The position numbers were made by a program, and so were the translations under genes. The notes beneath the pieces were generated by a model, which saw only the letters and a program-made list of their open reading frames with translations, did not search any database and had not been told where the DNA came from. Shown in pieces: positions 36,395-45,030 of a stretch of DNA of 64,000 nucleotides (its first letter is position 1; every line of letters starts with the position of its first letter). The stretch is from NCBI RefSeq assembly GCF_000974685.2, contig NZ_AP018738.1:2046001-2110000 (forward strand). Reading direction: 5' to 3'. This stretch comes from Ferriphaselus amnicola. Lineage in GTDB: Bacteria; Pseudomonadota; Gammaproteobacteria; Burkholderiales; Gallionellaceae.

Positions 36395-37413
36395 CCCGCA
36401 TCGAGCAGCGCCATATCGTCATCGCGCTGGCCGCCTCGGCGCTGCTACATCTGCTGCTGTTATGGCAAGTCCCGCTCAGCCTGCCGGAAGACGAACCCGA
36501 CCTGCCACCGCTGCAAGCTAAGCTGGAGAAATTGCCCGAGCCCGCCGCCGTACCTCCCAAAAAAGTGACCAAGCTGAACGCCAAGCGTCCCAAGCCGCAA
36601 CCTCCTGCTGCCGCCCCCGTCCCGCAGCCGGAAGTCGCCACTACGGATCAGGCAGACACAGCCGTGCCGACCGAGGCCACGGCCGAACCCGAACCGGATT
36701 CGACCATGACGGCTGCCGACTCGTCTCCACCAGAAAAATCCGCACCGTTGGAAGCTGAGCCACCGCCACTGCCCAAGCACGCCATGCTGAAATACAAAGT
36801 TCGCCTGTCCGATGGCGGCTTCGACGTCGGTGATGTGCGCCACCTGCTAGAGATCCAAGACGGCCACTACACGCTGACCGCGACCATCCGCACCATAGGT
36901 TTGGCGCGCTTGGTCAAGAACGTGCTCTACAACCAGACCAGTCGCGGCACCATCACCCACGCTGGATTCCAGCCGGACTACGCGCAAGAAGACAAGAACC
37001 TCGACGGCAAGAACCAGAACGTGGAGATGTTCTTCGACCACACGAACCATATCCTGCGCTTCTCGCAAGGTGGCGAAACGGCGCTGACCGATGATGCTCA
37101 AGACAGACTCAGCATGCTCTACCAGCTCTCCCGCTTCCGACTGCGCGAAGAAGCACTGCCGCTGGCCGTGACCAATGGCCGTAAGCTGGAGCGCTATCGC
37201 GTCAGCCTCGATCAAGAGGAAGAGATCATGACGCCGATGGGCAAACTGCGCACCTTGCCCGTGCGCAAGATCCACGGTCCAGACGAAGAAGGGCTGGAAA
37301 TTTGGTTGGCGCTGGAATACCGTTTGCTGCCAGTAAAAGTCGTCCGTATCGAACGCGATGGCTCGATCAACGGCGTGATGGTCATCCAAGAAATCCGCTT
37401 GTCGGACGAGTGA
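36391..37413 (+). CDS. DUF3108 protein with TonB-like anchor and Pro-rich linker
   Basis: A 340-residue paralogue of the preceding gene, starting at a GTG that overlaps its stop. An N-terminal membrane anchor (about 10-28, IVIALAASALLHLLLLWQ) is followed by a Pro/Ala/Glu-rich linker (about 30-130, with VPPKKVTKLNAKRPKPQPP). The C-terminal DUF3108 domain (about 135-340) has DRLSMLYQLSRFRL and EIWLALEYRLLPVKVVRIE. Anchor plus stiff linker resembles TonB and suggests a protein spanning the periplasm towards the outer membrane; that is inference. Confidence 0.8.
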   Translation: MTRIEQRHIVIALAASALLHLLLLWQVPLSLPEDEPDLPPLQAKLEKLPEPAAVPPKKVTKLNAKRPKPQPPAAAPVPQPEVATTDQADTAVPTEATAEPEPDSTMTAADSSPPEKSAPLEAEPPPLPKHAMLKYKVRLSDGGFDVGDVRHLLEIQDGHYTLTATIRTIGLARLVKNVLYNQTSRGTITHAGFQPDYAQEDKNLDGKNQNVEMFFDHTNHILRFSQGGETALTDDAQDRLSMLYQLSRFRLREEALPLAVTNGRKLERYRVSLDQEEEIMTPMGKLRTLPVRKIHGPDEEGLEIWLALEYRLLPVKVVRIERDGSINGVMVIQEIRLSDE

Positions 37414-37491
37414 ACCTCGCCCTTAGAAGATTTATTCATGCCGCCCTCGCTGAAATGAGAAAATCCCCCTCCCGAATCAAGACACACCATC

Positions 37492-38754
37492 ATGCTGATC
37501 ACTGAATACCGCCTCGAACTCGTCATCCAAGCGCTGCGCGCCGTCCTGCCACTGGCTCATCCCGCTGACGCTGCGCTGAGCCACCACTTCCGCAGCGAGC
37601 GCACCGGTTCCGGTGAACGAGCGCTGATCGCCGAGACCGTGTTCGGCATCTTGCGTCACCGTGCATTCTTGGAACTGGCCTGCACCGCCGAACGCTCGAC
37701 ACCGCGCCGCATGGCGTTGGCTTACTGGGTGCGCTTCGGCGGCTACAACCTGCGCGAACTGACGCCGCTGCTCAAGCCCACCGAGTCGGAATGGCTGGGG
37801 CAAGTCAAAGGCTACAAGATGGCCGAACTGCCGCTGTCCATTCAGGCTGAATTACCGGACTGGGTGATCGAAAAACTGCGCGGTTCGATGTCGGACGAAG
37901 ACATCCTCGCCACTGGGCGCGCCATGCAGCAATCCGCCCCGCTCGACTTGCGCGTCAACACCCTGCGCGCCAGCCGCGACGAAGTAATGCAAGGCCTACA
38001 AGGCGAAAAGGTGGAAGCCACGCTCACGCCACTTTCCCCCATCGGCATCCGCGTCAAAGGCAAACCGCCGCTGAACAAGAGCCCGATGTTCGAGGGCGGC
38101 AAGTTCGAGGTACAGGACGAAGGCAGTCAGTTGCTCGGCTTCCTGCTCGCCCCCAAGCGCAACGAAATGGTGGTGGATTTCTGTGCCGGTGCAGGCGGCA
38201 AGACGCTGCTGCTGGGCGCGATGATGAATTCACAAGGGCGCTTGTACGCTTTCGACGTGTCCGAAAAACGACTGGCCAACCTGAAGCCGCGCATGGCGCG
38301 CTCCGGCTTGTCCAACGTCCAGCCGCAACTCATCGCCCACGAACACGACCAAAAGATCAAGCGCCTCGCTGGCAAGATCGACCGCGTGTTAGTGGATGCG
38401 CCGTGCAGCGGCCTAGGTACGCTGCGCCGTAACCCCGACCTCAAGTTCCGCCAGTCGCCCACCAGCGTGGACGAACTCAACGTCAAGCAAGCCGCCATCC
38501 TCGCCGCCGCCGCCAAACTGCTGAAAGCCGGCGGACGCTTGGTCTATGCGACATGTAGCTTATTGCCGCAAGAGAACCAAGAAATCGTAGCCGCCTTCCT
38601 CACCGCCCACCCCAACTTCATCCTGCTGCCCGCAGGCGAAGTGCTGAAGCAGCAAAAGATCCCGCTGGAGATGGGCGACTACCTGCAACTGCTGCCGCAA
38701 GTACACAGTACGGATGGCTTCTTCGCAGCCGTGCTGGAACGGCAAGCCGCTTAA
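37492..38754 (+). CDS. RsmB/NOP2-family RNA (cytosine-5) methyltransferase
   Basis: A 420-residue SAM-dependent methyltransferase. An N-terminal NusB-like/RNA-binding region is followed by a Rossmann domain: SAM site VDFCAGAGGKTLLLGAMM, motif IV VDAPCSGLGTLRRNPD (PCS/PCxG Cys) and motif VI YATCSLLPQENQEIV with the catalytic TC. It modifies rRNA; whether position 967 of 16S (RsmB) or another site is not decided. It is not adjacent to fmt as classical rsmB is. Confidence 0.88.
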   Translation: MLITEYRLELVIQALRAVLPLAHPADAALSHHFRSERTGSGERALIAETVFGILRHRAFLELACTAERSTPRRMALAYWVRFGGYNLRELTPLLKPTESEWLGQVKGYKMAELPLSIQAELPDWVIEKLRGSMSDEDILATGRAMQQSAPLDLRVNTLRASRDEVMQGLQGEKVEATLTPLSPIGIRVKGKPPLNKSPMFEGGKFEVQDEGSQLLGFLLAPKRNEMVVDFCAGAGGKTLLLGAMMNSQGRLYAFDVSEKRLANLKPRMARSGLSNVQPQLIAHEHDQKIKRLAGKIDRVLVDAPCSGLGTLRRNPDLKFRQSPTSVDELNVKQAAILAAAAKLLKAGGRLVYATCSLLPQENQEIVAAFLTAHPNFILLPAGEVLKQQKIPLEMGDYLQLLPQVHSTDGFFAAVLERQAA

Positions 38755-38854
38755 AAACTCACTCTGATAACTGCGCCGTATTCGCGGAGCTGACTACGCT
38801 CTCGGTCAGCTCCGGCGAGCAATATTCCATAAAACGGTAGGCATAGCCACGCAG

Positions 38855-39691
38855 CTAATGGCCGCGCCGGAAGGCGATGCGGGTGGTGTTGGGCTCGAAC
38901 AAGTGCGCGCAATCGAGCACGCGCAGCTTGCTGTCGCGGGCAGGCTCAAAAGCCATCGAAGCGATGATGCCCACGCCCATGCCCAGTTCGACATAGGTCT
39001 TGATGACATCAGAATCCAGCGCCGACATGACCACCTCTGGCGACAGCCCGACCCGCTCGAAAGTCTGATCCACACGCGTCCGTCCGGTGACGCCCTCGTG
39101 GTAGGTGATGATGGGATAGTCGGCGATAGCTTCCAGCGTGAGCGGCTGCACCGATTCCAGAGGATGCCCCGCAGGAACGATCACGGCGTGATGCCACTGG
39201 TAGTAGGGAAACGACACCAGATTCTCGGTACCCTCCAGCGCCTCGGTCGCCAACCCGATGTCAGCATGGCCTTCGAGCAGCATCTTAACGATCTCGCCGG
39301 GGCTGCCTTGATGCAGCACCAGATGTACTTTGGGGAACGCCTGTTTGAACTTCGCCACCACGGACGGCAGCGCATAACGCGCTTGAGTGTGCGTCGTCAC
39401 CACGGTCAGCCGCCCCTCGTCGCGCGTGTTGAAATTCTCGGCCAATTGCTTGATGTTGCCCGCGTCCAGCAAGATGCGGTTGGCGATCTCGACCAGTTCG
39501 CGCCCCGGCTCGGTCAGGCCGAGGAAGCGCTTGCCTTTGCGGACAAATAGCTCGATGCCTAACTCGTCCTCCAGATCCTTGATGTGCTTGGATACGCCGG
39601 ACTGCGAGGTATAAAGTGCATTGGCCACCTCGGTCAGATTGAAGTTCTGCCGTACCGTTTCGCGGATGATGCGTTGTTGCTGGAAATTCAT
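38855..39691 (-). CDS. CysB-family LysR regulator, truncated by an in-frame amber codon
   Basis: LysR regulator of sulfur assimilation. Helix-turn-helix near residues 18-40 ([20 protein letters not shown]); effector domain from about 90 with [13 protein letters not shown]. The frame ends at TAG (38855-38857) after AFRRGH, 278 residues, while CysB proteins are about 310-325. The same frame continues for 31 codons (LRGYAYRFMEYCSPELTESV...) to TGA at 38759-38761. That extension matches the usual CysB C-terminus, and the TAG sits where the family has Tyr. Full length would be 310. Its start overlaps the cysA stop. Either recent truncation or amber readthrough. Confidence 0.88.
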   Translation of the reverse strand: MNFQQQRIIRETVRQNFNLTEVANALYTSQSGVSKHIKDLEDELGIELFVRKGKRFLGLTEPGRELVEIANRILLDAGNIKQLAENFNTRDEGRLTVVTTHTQARYALPSVVAKFKQAFPKVHLVLHQGSPGEIVKMLLEGHADIGLATEALEGTENLVSFPYYQWHHAVIVPAGHPLESVQPLTLEAIADYPIITYHEGVTGRTRVDQTFERVGLSPEVVMSALDSDVIKTYVELGMGVGIIASMAFEPARDSKLRVLDCAHLFEPNTTRIAFRRGH

Positions 39692-40722
39692 AGCGTGCCC
39701 TTCACCGATTCCTCAAACACTCTCACTTGGCGTGGCCGAATGAACACTTGATCGCCATTCGCCAAGGGTTGCGCCTCGAAACGCTCGCGCGACAACTCGA
39801 TCTCGACCAACTCTTCACTGCCCGCCACCGCCACTTCGGCGCGCACCACCGCACCGATGGCGCGTATCAGCTTGATCTCGCCAGCCAGCGATGCATCGTC
39901 ATGCCGAGTATGACTGATGTCGATGTCATGCGGGCGAACATAGGCCACGGCATCGCCATGCTGCTGCGTCCAGGCCGAGTGGATGCGGCTGTGGAACAGA
40001 TTTACGTTGCCGATGAACTGATAGACGAATGGCGTGGCTGGCGTCGCATACACCTCGTCCGGTGTGCCGACTTGCTCGATCTTGCCGTGGTTCATCACCA
40101 CCACGCGGTCGGCCACTTCCAGCGCTTCTTCCTGATCGTGGGTAACGAAGATGCTGGTGACATGCAGCTCGTCATGCAAATGGCGCAGCCAGCGGCGCAA
40201 CTCCTTGCGCACCTTGGCATCCAGCGCGCCGAACGGCTCATCCAGCAGCAATATCTTGGGTTCCACTGCCAGCGCACGAGCCAGTGCGATGCGCTGACGC
40301 TGCCCACCAGAAAGCTGTGACGGACATCGATCCGCGATCCAGTCGAGTTGCACCAGCTCCAGCAGATGCGTTACCCGCCTGCGAATCTCGGCCTCGGGAT
40401 GACGCTCCTTCTTCGGCTTGACGCGCAAACCGAAGGCGACATTCTCGAACACGGTCATGTGGCGAAACAGCGCATAGTGCTGGAACACGAAGCCGACATT
40501 GCGTTCACGCGCATCGCGTTCTTCCACGTTCTCGCCATGAAACAGCAAGCTGCCGGAGTCCGCCACGTCCAAGCCGCCGATGATGCGGAGCAACGTGGTT
40601 TTGCCGCAGCCCGACGGGCCGAGCAGTGCCAACAACTCGCCGCTGTTCACTTCGAGGTTGATGTTGCTCAGCGCGATGTGGTCGCCGAAACGCTTGTTCA
40701 GATTTTCGATGGTAATACTCAT
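39688..40722 (-). CDS. cysA: Sulfate/thiosulfate ABC transporter ATP-binding protein
   Basis: Energises CysTW-mediated sulfate and thiosulfate import. 344 residues: Walker [14 protein letters not shown]-loop [20 protein letters not shown], signature [14 protein letters not shown], Walker [15 protein letters not shown], switch [12 protein letters not shown]-terminal TOBE-like regulatory domain starts near residue 240. It follows the cysW stop directly and its own stop overlaps the cysB-like start (ATGA), so the regulator ends its own operon. Confidence 0.95.
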   Translation of the reverse strand: MSITIENLNKRFGDHIALSNINLEVNSGELLALLGPSGCGKTTLLRIIGGLDVADSGSLLFHGENVEERDARERNVGFVFQHYALFRHMTVFENVAFGLRVKPKKERHPEAEIRRRVTHLLELVQLDWIADRCPSQLSGGQRQRIALARALAVEPKILLLDEPFGALDAKVRKELRRWLRHLHDELHVTSIFVTHDQEEALEVADRVVVMNHGKIEQVGTPDEVYATPATPFVYQFIGNVNLFHSRIHSAWTQQHGDAVAYVRPHDIDISHTRHDDASLAGEIKLIRAIGAVVRAEVAVAGSEELVEIELSRERFEAQPLANGDQVFIRPRQVRVFEESVKGTL

Positions 40723-41586
40723 TTAATGTGCTCCATGCAAAGGTTCGCCACTCCGTCGTGCCTGCCACTCGACCAGTGACTTGAATCCCAGCGTGACCAG
40801 CGCCAGCAAAGCCAGCAGCGAGGCCACCGCGAAGGCGGCGACGAAGTTGTATTCGTTGTAGAGAATCTCGACGTGCAGCGGCATGGTGTTAGTCAAGCCA
40901 CGGATATGACCGGACACCACCGACACCGCGCCGAATTCGCCCATCGCCCGTGCGTTGCACAGGATCACGCCGTACAACAATCCCCATTTGATATTCGGCA
41001 GGGTCACGCGCCAGAAAGTCTGCCAGCCGGAAGCACCGAGCGACACCGCCGCCTCTTCCTCATCCTTGCCTTGTGCCTGCATCAGCGGAATCAACTCGCG
41101 GGCGATGAACGGGAAGGTCACGAAGATGGTCGCCAGCACGATGCCGGGAACGGCGAAGATGAGCTTGATGTCGTGCTCCATCAACCATGGCCCGAACCAG
41201 CCTTGTGCGCCGAACAGCAACACGTAGATCAAGCCAGACACCACCGGACTGACTGCGAACGGCAAGTCGATCAGCGTGATGAGCAAACTCTTGCCCTTGA
41301 ACTCGAACTTGGCGATGGCCCACGCCGCCGCGATGCCGAACACGAGGTTGGCCGGCACCGCGATGGCCGCCGTAATGAGCGTCAGCTTGACCGCCGACCA
41401 AGCATCCGGCTCTTTCAGCGCCTCCCAATACAAGTCCCAACCCTTGCTGAAGGCTTGATAGAACACGGCATACAGCGGCATCCCGAGGAATAGCACCAGA
41501 TAGCCCAACGCCAGCAGGATAAGCGCGAGCGTCACGCCCTTGGATTCATGCGTGGCGATCTTGCGTTGCAACGAATGGCCAGACAT
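40723..41586 (-). CDS. cysW: Sulfate/thiosulfate ABC transporter permease CysW
   Basis: Inner-membrane permease of the sulfate importer. 287 residues; the start [17 protein letters not shown] is chosen for the TGATG overlap with the cysT stop (41584-41588). Six membrane segments and the EAA-type loop [20 protein letters not shown], which docks on Cys[18 protein letters not shown] is a CysW-typical motif. Confidence 0.95.
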   Translation of the reverse strand: MSGHSLQRKIATHESKGVTLALILLALGYLVLFLGMPLYAVFYQAFSKGWDLYWEALKEPDAWSAVKLTLITAAIAVPANLVFGIAAAWAIAKFEFKGKSLLITLIDLPFAVSPVVSGLIYVLLFGAQGWFGPWLMEHDIKLIFAVPGIVLATIFVTFPFIARELIPLMQAQGKDEEEAAVSLGASGWQTFWRVTLPNIKWGLLYGVILCNARAMGEFGAVSVVSGHIRGLTNTMPLHVEILYNEYNFVAAFAVASLLALLALVTLGFKSLVEWQARRSGEPLHGAH

Positions 41587-42416
41587 CAGCGTGCCCCTTT
41601 CCGACTGCTCCACCATTGCAGAGCGTTGATACCCAGTAACAGGGCGAACGAGATCAGCAGCATCAGCACCGCGATGGCGGTCGCACCGGCGTAATCGTAT
41701 TGCTCCAACTTGGCGACGATCAGCAGCGGCGCGATCTCGGAGATGTAAGGCATGTTGCCCGCGATGAAGATCACCGAGCCGTATTCGCCGATGGCGCGGG
41801 CGAAAGCCAGCGCGAAGCCGGTGAGCAGTGCCGGATAGATGGCGGGAAAGATGATGCGGCGGAACACATCCCAGCGTCCCGCGCCCAAACTGGCCGCCGC
41901 CTCTTCGACTTCCGCCTCGACATCGGCCAGCACCGGCTGCACCGTACGCACCACGAAAGGCAAGCCGATGAACGTCAGCGCGACGACGATGCCCAGCGGG
42001 GTGTAAGCCACCTTGATGTCATGCGCAGCAAAATACTGACCGAGCCAACCGTTCGGCGCATACAAGGTGGCCAAGGTGATGCCTGCCACCGCCGTAGGCA
42101 AAGCGAATGGCAGATCGACGAAGGCATCCACCAACTTCTTGCCGGGAAAGCGATAACGCACCAACACCCAAGCCACCACCAAACCGAAAACGGCATTGGT
42201 GACCGCCGCCGCGAACGAGGTCACGAAGGTCACCCGCAACGCCGCCAGCACCCGTTCGCTGCTGGCGACCTCCATGAATCCGCCCCAACCCAGCGTGGCC
42301 GTCTTGAAGAACAGCGCCGACAGTGGCACCAGCACGATCAATGAAAGGTAAAGCAGCGTGTAACCCAGCGCCAGATTGAATCCCGGCAACACGCTATGCG
42401 CTTTGAATTGCGCCAT
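41586..42416 (-). CDS. cysT: Sulfate/thiosulfate ABC transporter permease CysT (CysU)
   Basis: Second permease of the sulfate importer. 276 residues from [20 protein letters not shown], with AAGGA 7 nt before the ATG; a GTG three bases earlier is less well placed. Six membrane segments; EAA loop [40 protein letters not shown]. First gene of cysT-cysW-cysA-cysB-like. Confidence 0.95.
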   Translation of the reverse strand: MAQFKAHSVLPGFNLALGYTLLYLSLIVLVPLSALFFKTATLGWGGFMEVASSERVLAALRVTFVTSFAAAVTNAVFGLVVAWVLVRYRFPGKKLVDAFVDLPFALPTAVAGITLATLYAPNGWLGQYFAAHDIKVAYTPLGIVVALTFIGLPFVVRTVQPVLADVEAEVEEAAASLGAGRWDVFRRIIFPAIYPALLTGFALAFARAIGEYGSVIFIAGNMPYISEIAPLLIVAKLEQYDYAGATAIAVLMLLISFALLLGINALQWWSSRKGAR

Positions 42417-42442
42417 CACAACATCCTTAAAGTAGGCAAGGC

Positions 42443-42513
42443 GCGCAGTCTAACGACAGCTGCTTAGCAGGAAAAATAAGAAAAACTACTTTGGTTAGCA
42501 GAAATTGGAATAA
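42443..42513 (-). promoter_or_regulatory. cysT promoter region with candidate CysB-type elements
   Basis: On the minus strand a -10-like TAGACT (42447-42452) lies next to TGCGC and TAAGCAGCT (42458-42466). The same TAAGCAGCT and TGCGC occur with near-identical spacing in the sbp promoter. No good -35 is present, as expected for an activator-dependent promoter. TTATTCCAA (42505-42513) upstream recurs in the sbp region. Confidence 0.45.
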
Positions 42514-42524
42514 ACCCTATGAAC

Positions 42525-42554
42525 ATAAAAAACAGGGGCAGTTGCCTGCCCCTG
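42525..42554 (-). terminator. Rho-independent terminator after the EAL gene
   Basis: Minus strand CAGGGGCAG, loop GCAA, CTGCCCCTG (perfect 9 bp stem, 42533-42554), followed by a tract of six T. It closes the sbp-EAL transcript and separates it from the cysT promoter. Confidence 0.9.
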
Positions 42555-42587
42555 AAACCTGGATTTGCGCCTAGGAGGAGAGTTGCG

Positions 42588-43487
42588 TTACGCCGCCAGA
42601 TGTTCAGCTACGGATGGGCGAATTTTTGAGTATGGGGCGCTCTCAGCCTTAGCCAGATAATTTCCCTGTAAGAAGTCAGCCCCGGCCTTACGCGCGATGG
42701 CTAACTGTGATGCCGTCTCAATACATTCGATACCGACCTGAATGCCCGCAGCCCTTAGGCTGGTAACCAGTGAATAGATGACACCTGTCGCTTGCGGATC
42801 TGCCAACACCGCGCCATCCAGTTTGACGAAGTCTGGATGGAGAGCAATCACCCGACTCAATTCATCATGGTGAATGTTGGAAACCAGCCGCTCGTAAGTG
42901 CCCGGCAAACCGGATAGCTTTTTCAGCCCACGCTGAGCTAAGCCGAAGTCATCAACCGCGATCTTGTAGCCAAGATTGCGATAGTTACGAATTGCTTCTG
43001 CAAGCACCACAGAATCCGCAACGGCAGACTCCTTGATCTCGATGACCACCTGCGAGGTCGGCACCGAGTAGTAGTGGAGGATCTGCTCGAACGTACGTCC
43101 ATGATCACTCACTGCGCTCAGCAGTCGTGGGTGCACATTCAGGAATAGCAACTCATGCTCCGGGAAACGACGGTCGTGATTCAATAAATGGATCGTGCGA
43201 ACCAAGCGATCGAATTGAACCAGCCTGCCTGTCTGATAAGCCTCCTCGAAAGCAGCCTCGGGCAACAACTCGAACTGCTCATGTACCGATGCCCTCAGCA
43301 ATGCCTCTCGGCCAATGATCTTGCCATCCGACCTGAAGATCGGCTGGAAAGCACTCGACAAGTGCATCCCCAGAAATTGGCACACCAAGCCCAGTGAGTT
43401 CACATCACTCAATTCATACTCATCCAAGTCCAGCAACAAATTGTTCTTGAATAACAGCTTTAGATACGCGTAGTTTGCTTGTGCCAT
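42588..43487 (-). CDS. EAL-domain cyclic-di-GMP phosphodiesterase
   Basis: A 299-residue protein consisting of a short N-terminal segment (about 1-45) and an EAL domain. Catalytic positions are kept: EALLR (about 71), the Asn of LNVHP, Glu of VIEIKES, the DDFG metal pair, Lys of VKLDG, Glu of IECIET and Gln of FLQGN. So hydrolysis of c-di-GMP to pGpG is likely, although LNVHP replaces the usual NxSP-like motif. No sensor, membrane or GGDEF domain. AGGTGA precedes the ATG. It lies 12 bp after sbp and ahead of a terminator, so it is co-expressed with sulfate uptake. Confidence 0.9.
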   Translation of the reverse strand: MAQANYAYLKLLFKNNLLLDLDEYELSDVNSLGLVCQFLGMHLSSAFQPIFRSDGKIIGREALLRASVHEQFELLPEAAFEEAYQTGRLVQFDRLVRTIHLLNHDRRFPEHELLFLNVHPRLLSAVSDHGRTFEQILHYYSVPTSQVVIEIKESAVADSVVLAEAIRNYRNLGYKIAVDDFGLAQRGLKKLSGLPGTYERLVSNIHHDELSRVIALHPDFVKLDGAVLADPQATGVIYSLVTSLRAAGIQVGIECIETASQLAIARKAGADFLQGNYLAKAESAPYSKIRPSVAEHLAA

Positions 43488-43499
43488 GATTCACCTCAC

Positions 43500-44501
43500 T
43501 TACTTCCTGGTGTAGATGCGGTCAAACACACCGCCATCGGCGAAGTGTTCCTTCTGCGCTTTGGTCCAGCCGCCGAACGCGCCGTCGATGGTGATCAGGT
43601 TCAGCTTGGGAAAGTTCTTGGCATACTTGGCCGCGACCTTCTGGTCGGTCGGGCGGTAGTAGTTCTGCGCCGCGATCTCTTGACCTTCGGTCGAATAGAG
43701 GTAGTCCAGATACGCCTCGGCAACCTTGCGGGTGCCATGTTTGTCGGCGTATTTGTCCACCACGGCGACCGGAGGTTCAGCCAAAATGCTCAAGCTGGGT
43801 ACGACGATCTCGAACTTGTCCGGCCCCAGTTCCTTGATCGCTAGGAAGGCTTCGTTCTCCCACGCCAGCAATACGTCGCCGATGCCGCGTTCAACGAAGG
43901 TGGTGGTCGAACCGCGCGCGCCGGAATCCAGCACGGGCACGTTGCCGTAGAGCTTGGTGACGAACTCCTGCGCCTTGGCTGGATTATTGCCGTTGTTCTT
44001 CAGCGCGTAAACCCACGCCGCCAGATAGTTCCAGCGCGCACCGCCGGAAGTCTTGGGGTTAGGTGTGATGACCTGAATGCCGGGCTTGACCAGATCGTTC
44101 CAATCTTTGACCGCCTTGGGATTGCCCTTGCGCACTAGGAAAACGATGGTCGAGGTATAAGGCGAGCTGTTGTGCTTCAAGCGTGTCTGCCAGTTGGCGG
44201 GGATCAGGTTCGCTTTTTCTTGCAGCGCGTCGATGTCTGCCGCCAGCGCCAAGGTCGCCACATCAGCTTCCAGACCGTCGATGATGGCGCGTGCCTGCTT
44301 GCCGGAACCACCGTGCGATGCTTTCACGGTAACGGTGTCGCCGGTCTTGGCTTTCCAGTATTTTGCGAATGCAGCGCTGTAGTCTTGATACAACTCGCGG
44401 GTCGGATCGTAGGAAACGTTCAGCAATGAAACTTCGGCGGCTTGCGCCGAAACGACAAACAGGCTGGACAACAGGGCAATGCTCAACAAACTTCTTTTCA
44501 T
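43500..44501 (-). CDS. sbp: Periplasmic sulfate-binding protein
   Basis: Delivers sulfate to CysTWA. 333 residues with a signal peptide (1-21, cleaved after AQA). Family motifs are [36 protein letters not shown] (sulfate-binding Ser/Gly loop), [17 protein letters not shown] and a conserved C-terminal [16 protein letters not shown]. It forms its own transcription unit with the EAL gene, behind a strong promoter at 44540-44568. Confidence 0.95.
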   Translation of the reverse strand: MKRSLLSIALLSSLFVVSAQAAEVSLLNVSYDPTRELYQDYSAAFAKYWKAKTGDTVTVKASHGGSGKQARAIIDGLEADVATLALAADIDALQEKANLIPANWQTRLKHNSSPYTSTIVFLVRKGNPKAVKDWNDLVKPGIQVITPNPKTSGGARWNYLAAWVYALKNNGNNPAKAQEFVTKLYGNVPVLDSGARGSTTTFVERGIGDVLLAWENEAFLAIKELGPDKFEIVVPSLSILAEPPVAVVDKYADKHGTRKVAEAYLDYLYSTEGQEIAAQNYYRPTDQKVAAKYAKNFPKLNLITIDGAFGGWTKAQKEHFADGGVFDRIYTRK

Positions 44502-44539
44502 GGTGTGCTCCTTGGGTTGACTGAATTGCGATGGAGCGC

Positions 44540-44568
44540 ACTATAGAAAAGCTGCTTAATTCTGTGAA
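44540..44568 (-). promoter_or_regulatory. sbp promoter
   Basis: On the minus strand TTCACA (-35, 44563-44568), 17 bp spacer, TATAGT (-10, 44540-44545); each box has 5 of 6 matches. The spacer holds TAAGCAGCT (44550-44558), shared with the cysT promoter. Confidence 0.65.
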
Positions 44569-44587
44569 ATTATATTTTCTGATTTCC

Positions 44588-44650
44588 TTATTCCATTTTC
44601 ACCAAAATACCATATTCCAATTCAAGCTATCAATAGAACGAATCATTCCA
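44588..44650 (-). promoter_or_regulatory. Three ATTCCA elements upstream of sbp, candidate CysB operator
   Basis: ATTCCA starts at 44590, 44614 and 44645 (plus strand), 24 and 31 bp apart, in an AT-rich stretch directly upstream of the sbp -35. The 44590 copy extends to TTATTCCA, also found inverted ahead of cysT. The assignment to CysB is inference from location and gene function. Confidence 0.35.
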
Positions 44651-44801
44651 TTACAGCACAACAAAACTCATTAAGATGCGACTCATCCGCCGGATTTAAC
44701 CGACAACTTTCCAGGGCGGAATACAAATTCTGGCTAAAGCGTGCTCGCTCCGACCCCTCCGGTGCTGGCTACGCCAGACACTTAGAGGGCAAGGAGCAAT
44801 C

Positions 44802-44984
44802 ATGTTGGACACCATCGAGATTCACCGTTTTTCCCTGCTGGACGAAGCCCTGCAAACGTATGAACGCCGCTTCGGCGCGTTGCCGGAATGGCTGGACGAG
44901 CTTTCCAGTGGCCGGGCGCTGGCGCTCTTGCGTCAGGCGCTGGGACGCGGTGCCCCGCTGAATGCGGCAGATGTGCTGATTTAG
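44802..44984 (+). CDS. Small hypothetical protein
   Basis: A 60-residue soluble protein with a strong Shine-Dalgarno (AAGGAG, 6 nt before ATG). It reads as two helices, DTIEIHRFSLLDEALQTYER and EWLDELSSGRALALLRQALG. No membrane or metal motif. It starts 300 bp from the sbp start in the opposite direction and ends just before a 30 bp palindrome. I do not recognise a family. Confidence 0.5.
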   Translation: MLDTIEIHRFSLLDEALQTYERRFGALPEWLDELSSGRALALLRQALGRGAPLNAADVLI

Positions 44985-44990
44985 CTGACT

Positions 44991-45020
44991 CTGTCATTCC
45001 GGCGCAGGCCGGAATGACAG
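44991..45020. repeat. Perfect 13 bp inverted repeat, dispersed-repeat type
   Basis: CTGTCATTCCGGC, loop GCAG, GCCGGAATGACAG. The GTCATTCC...GGAATGAC form is a well-known dispersed palindrome of proteobacterial intergenic regions. It lies between convergent genes and may also act as a bidirectional terminator or mRNA 3' end stabiliser. Confidence 0.75.
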
Positions 45021-45030
45021 TTCACCAGTG

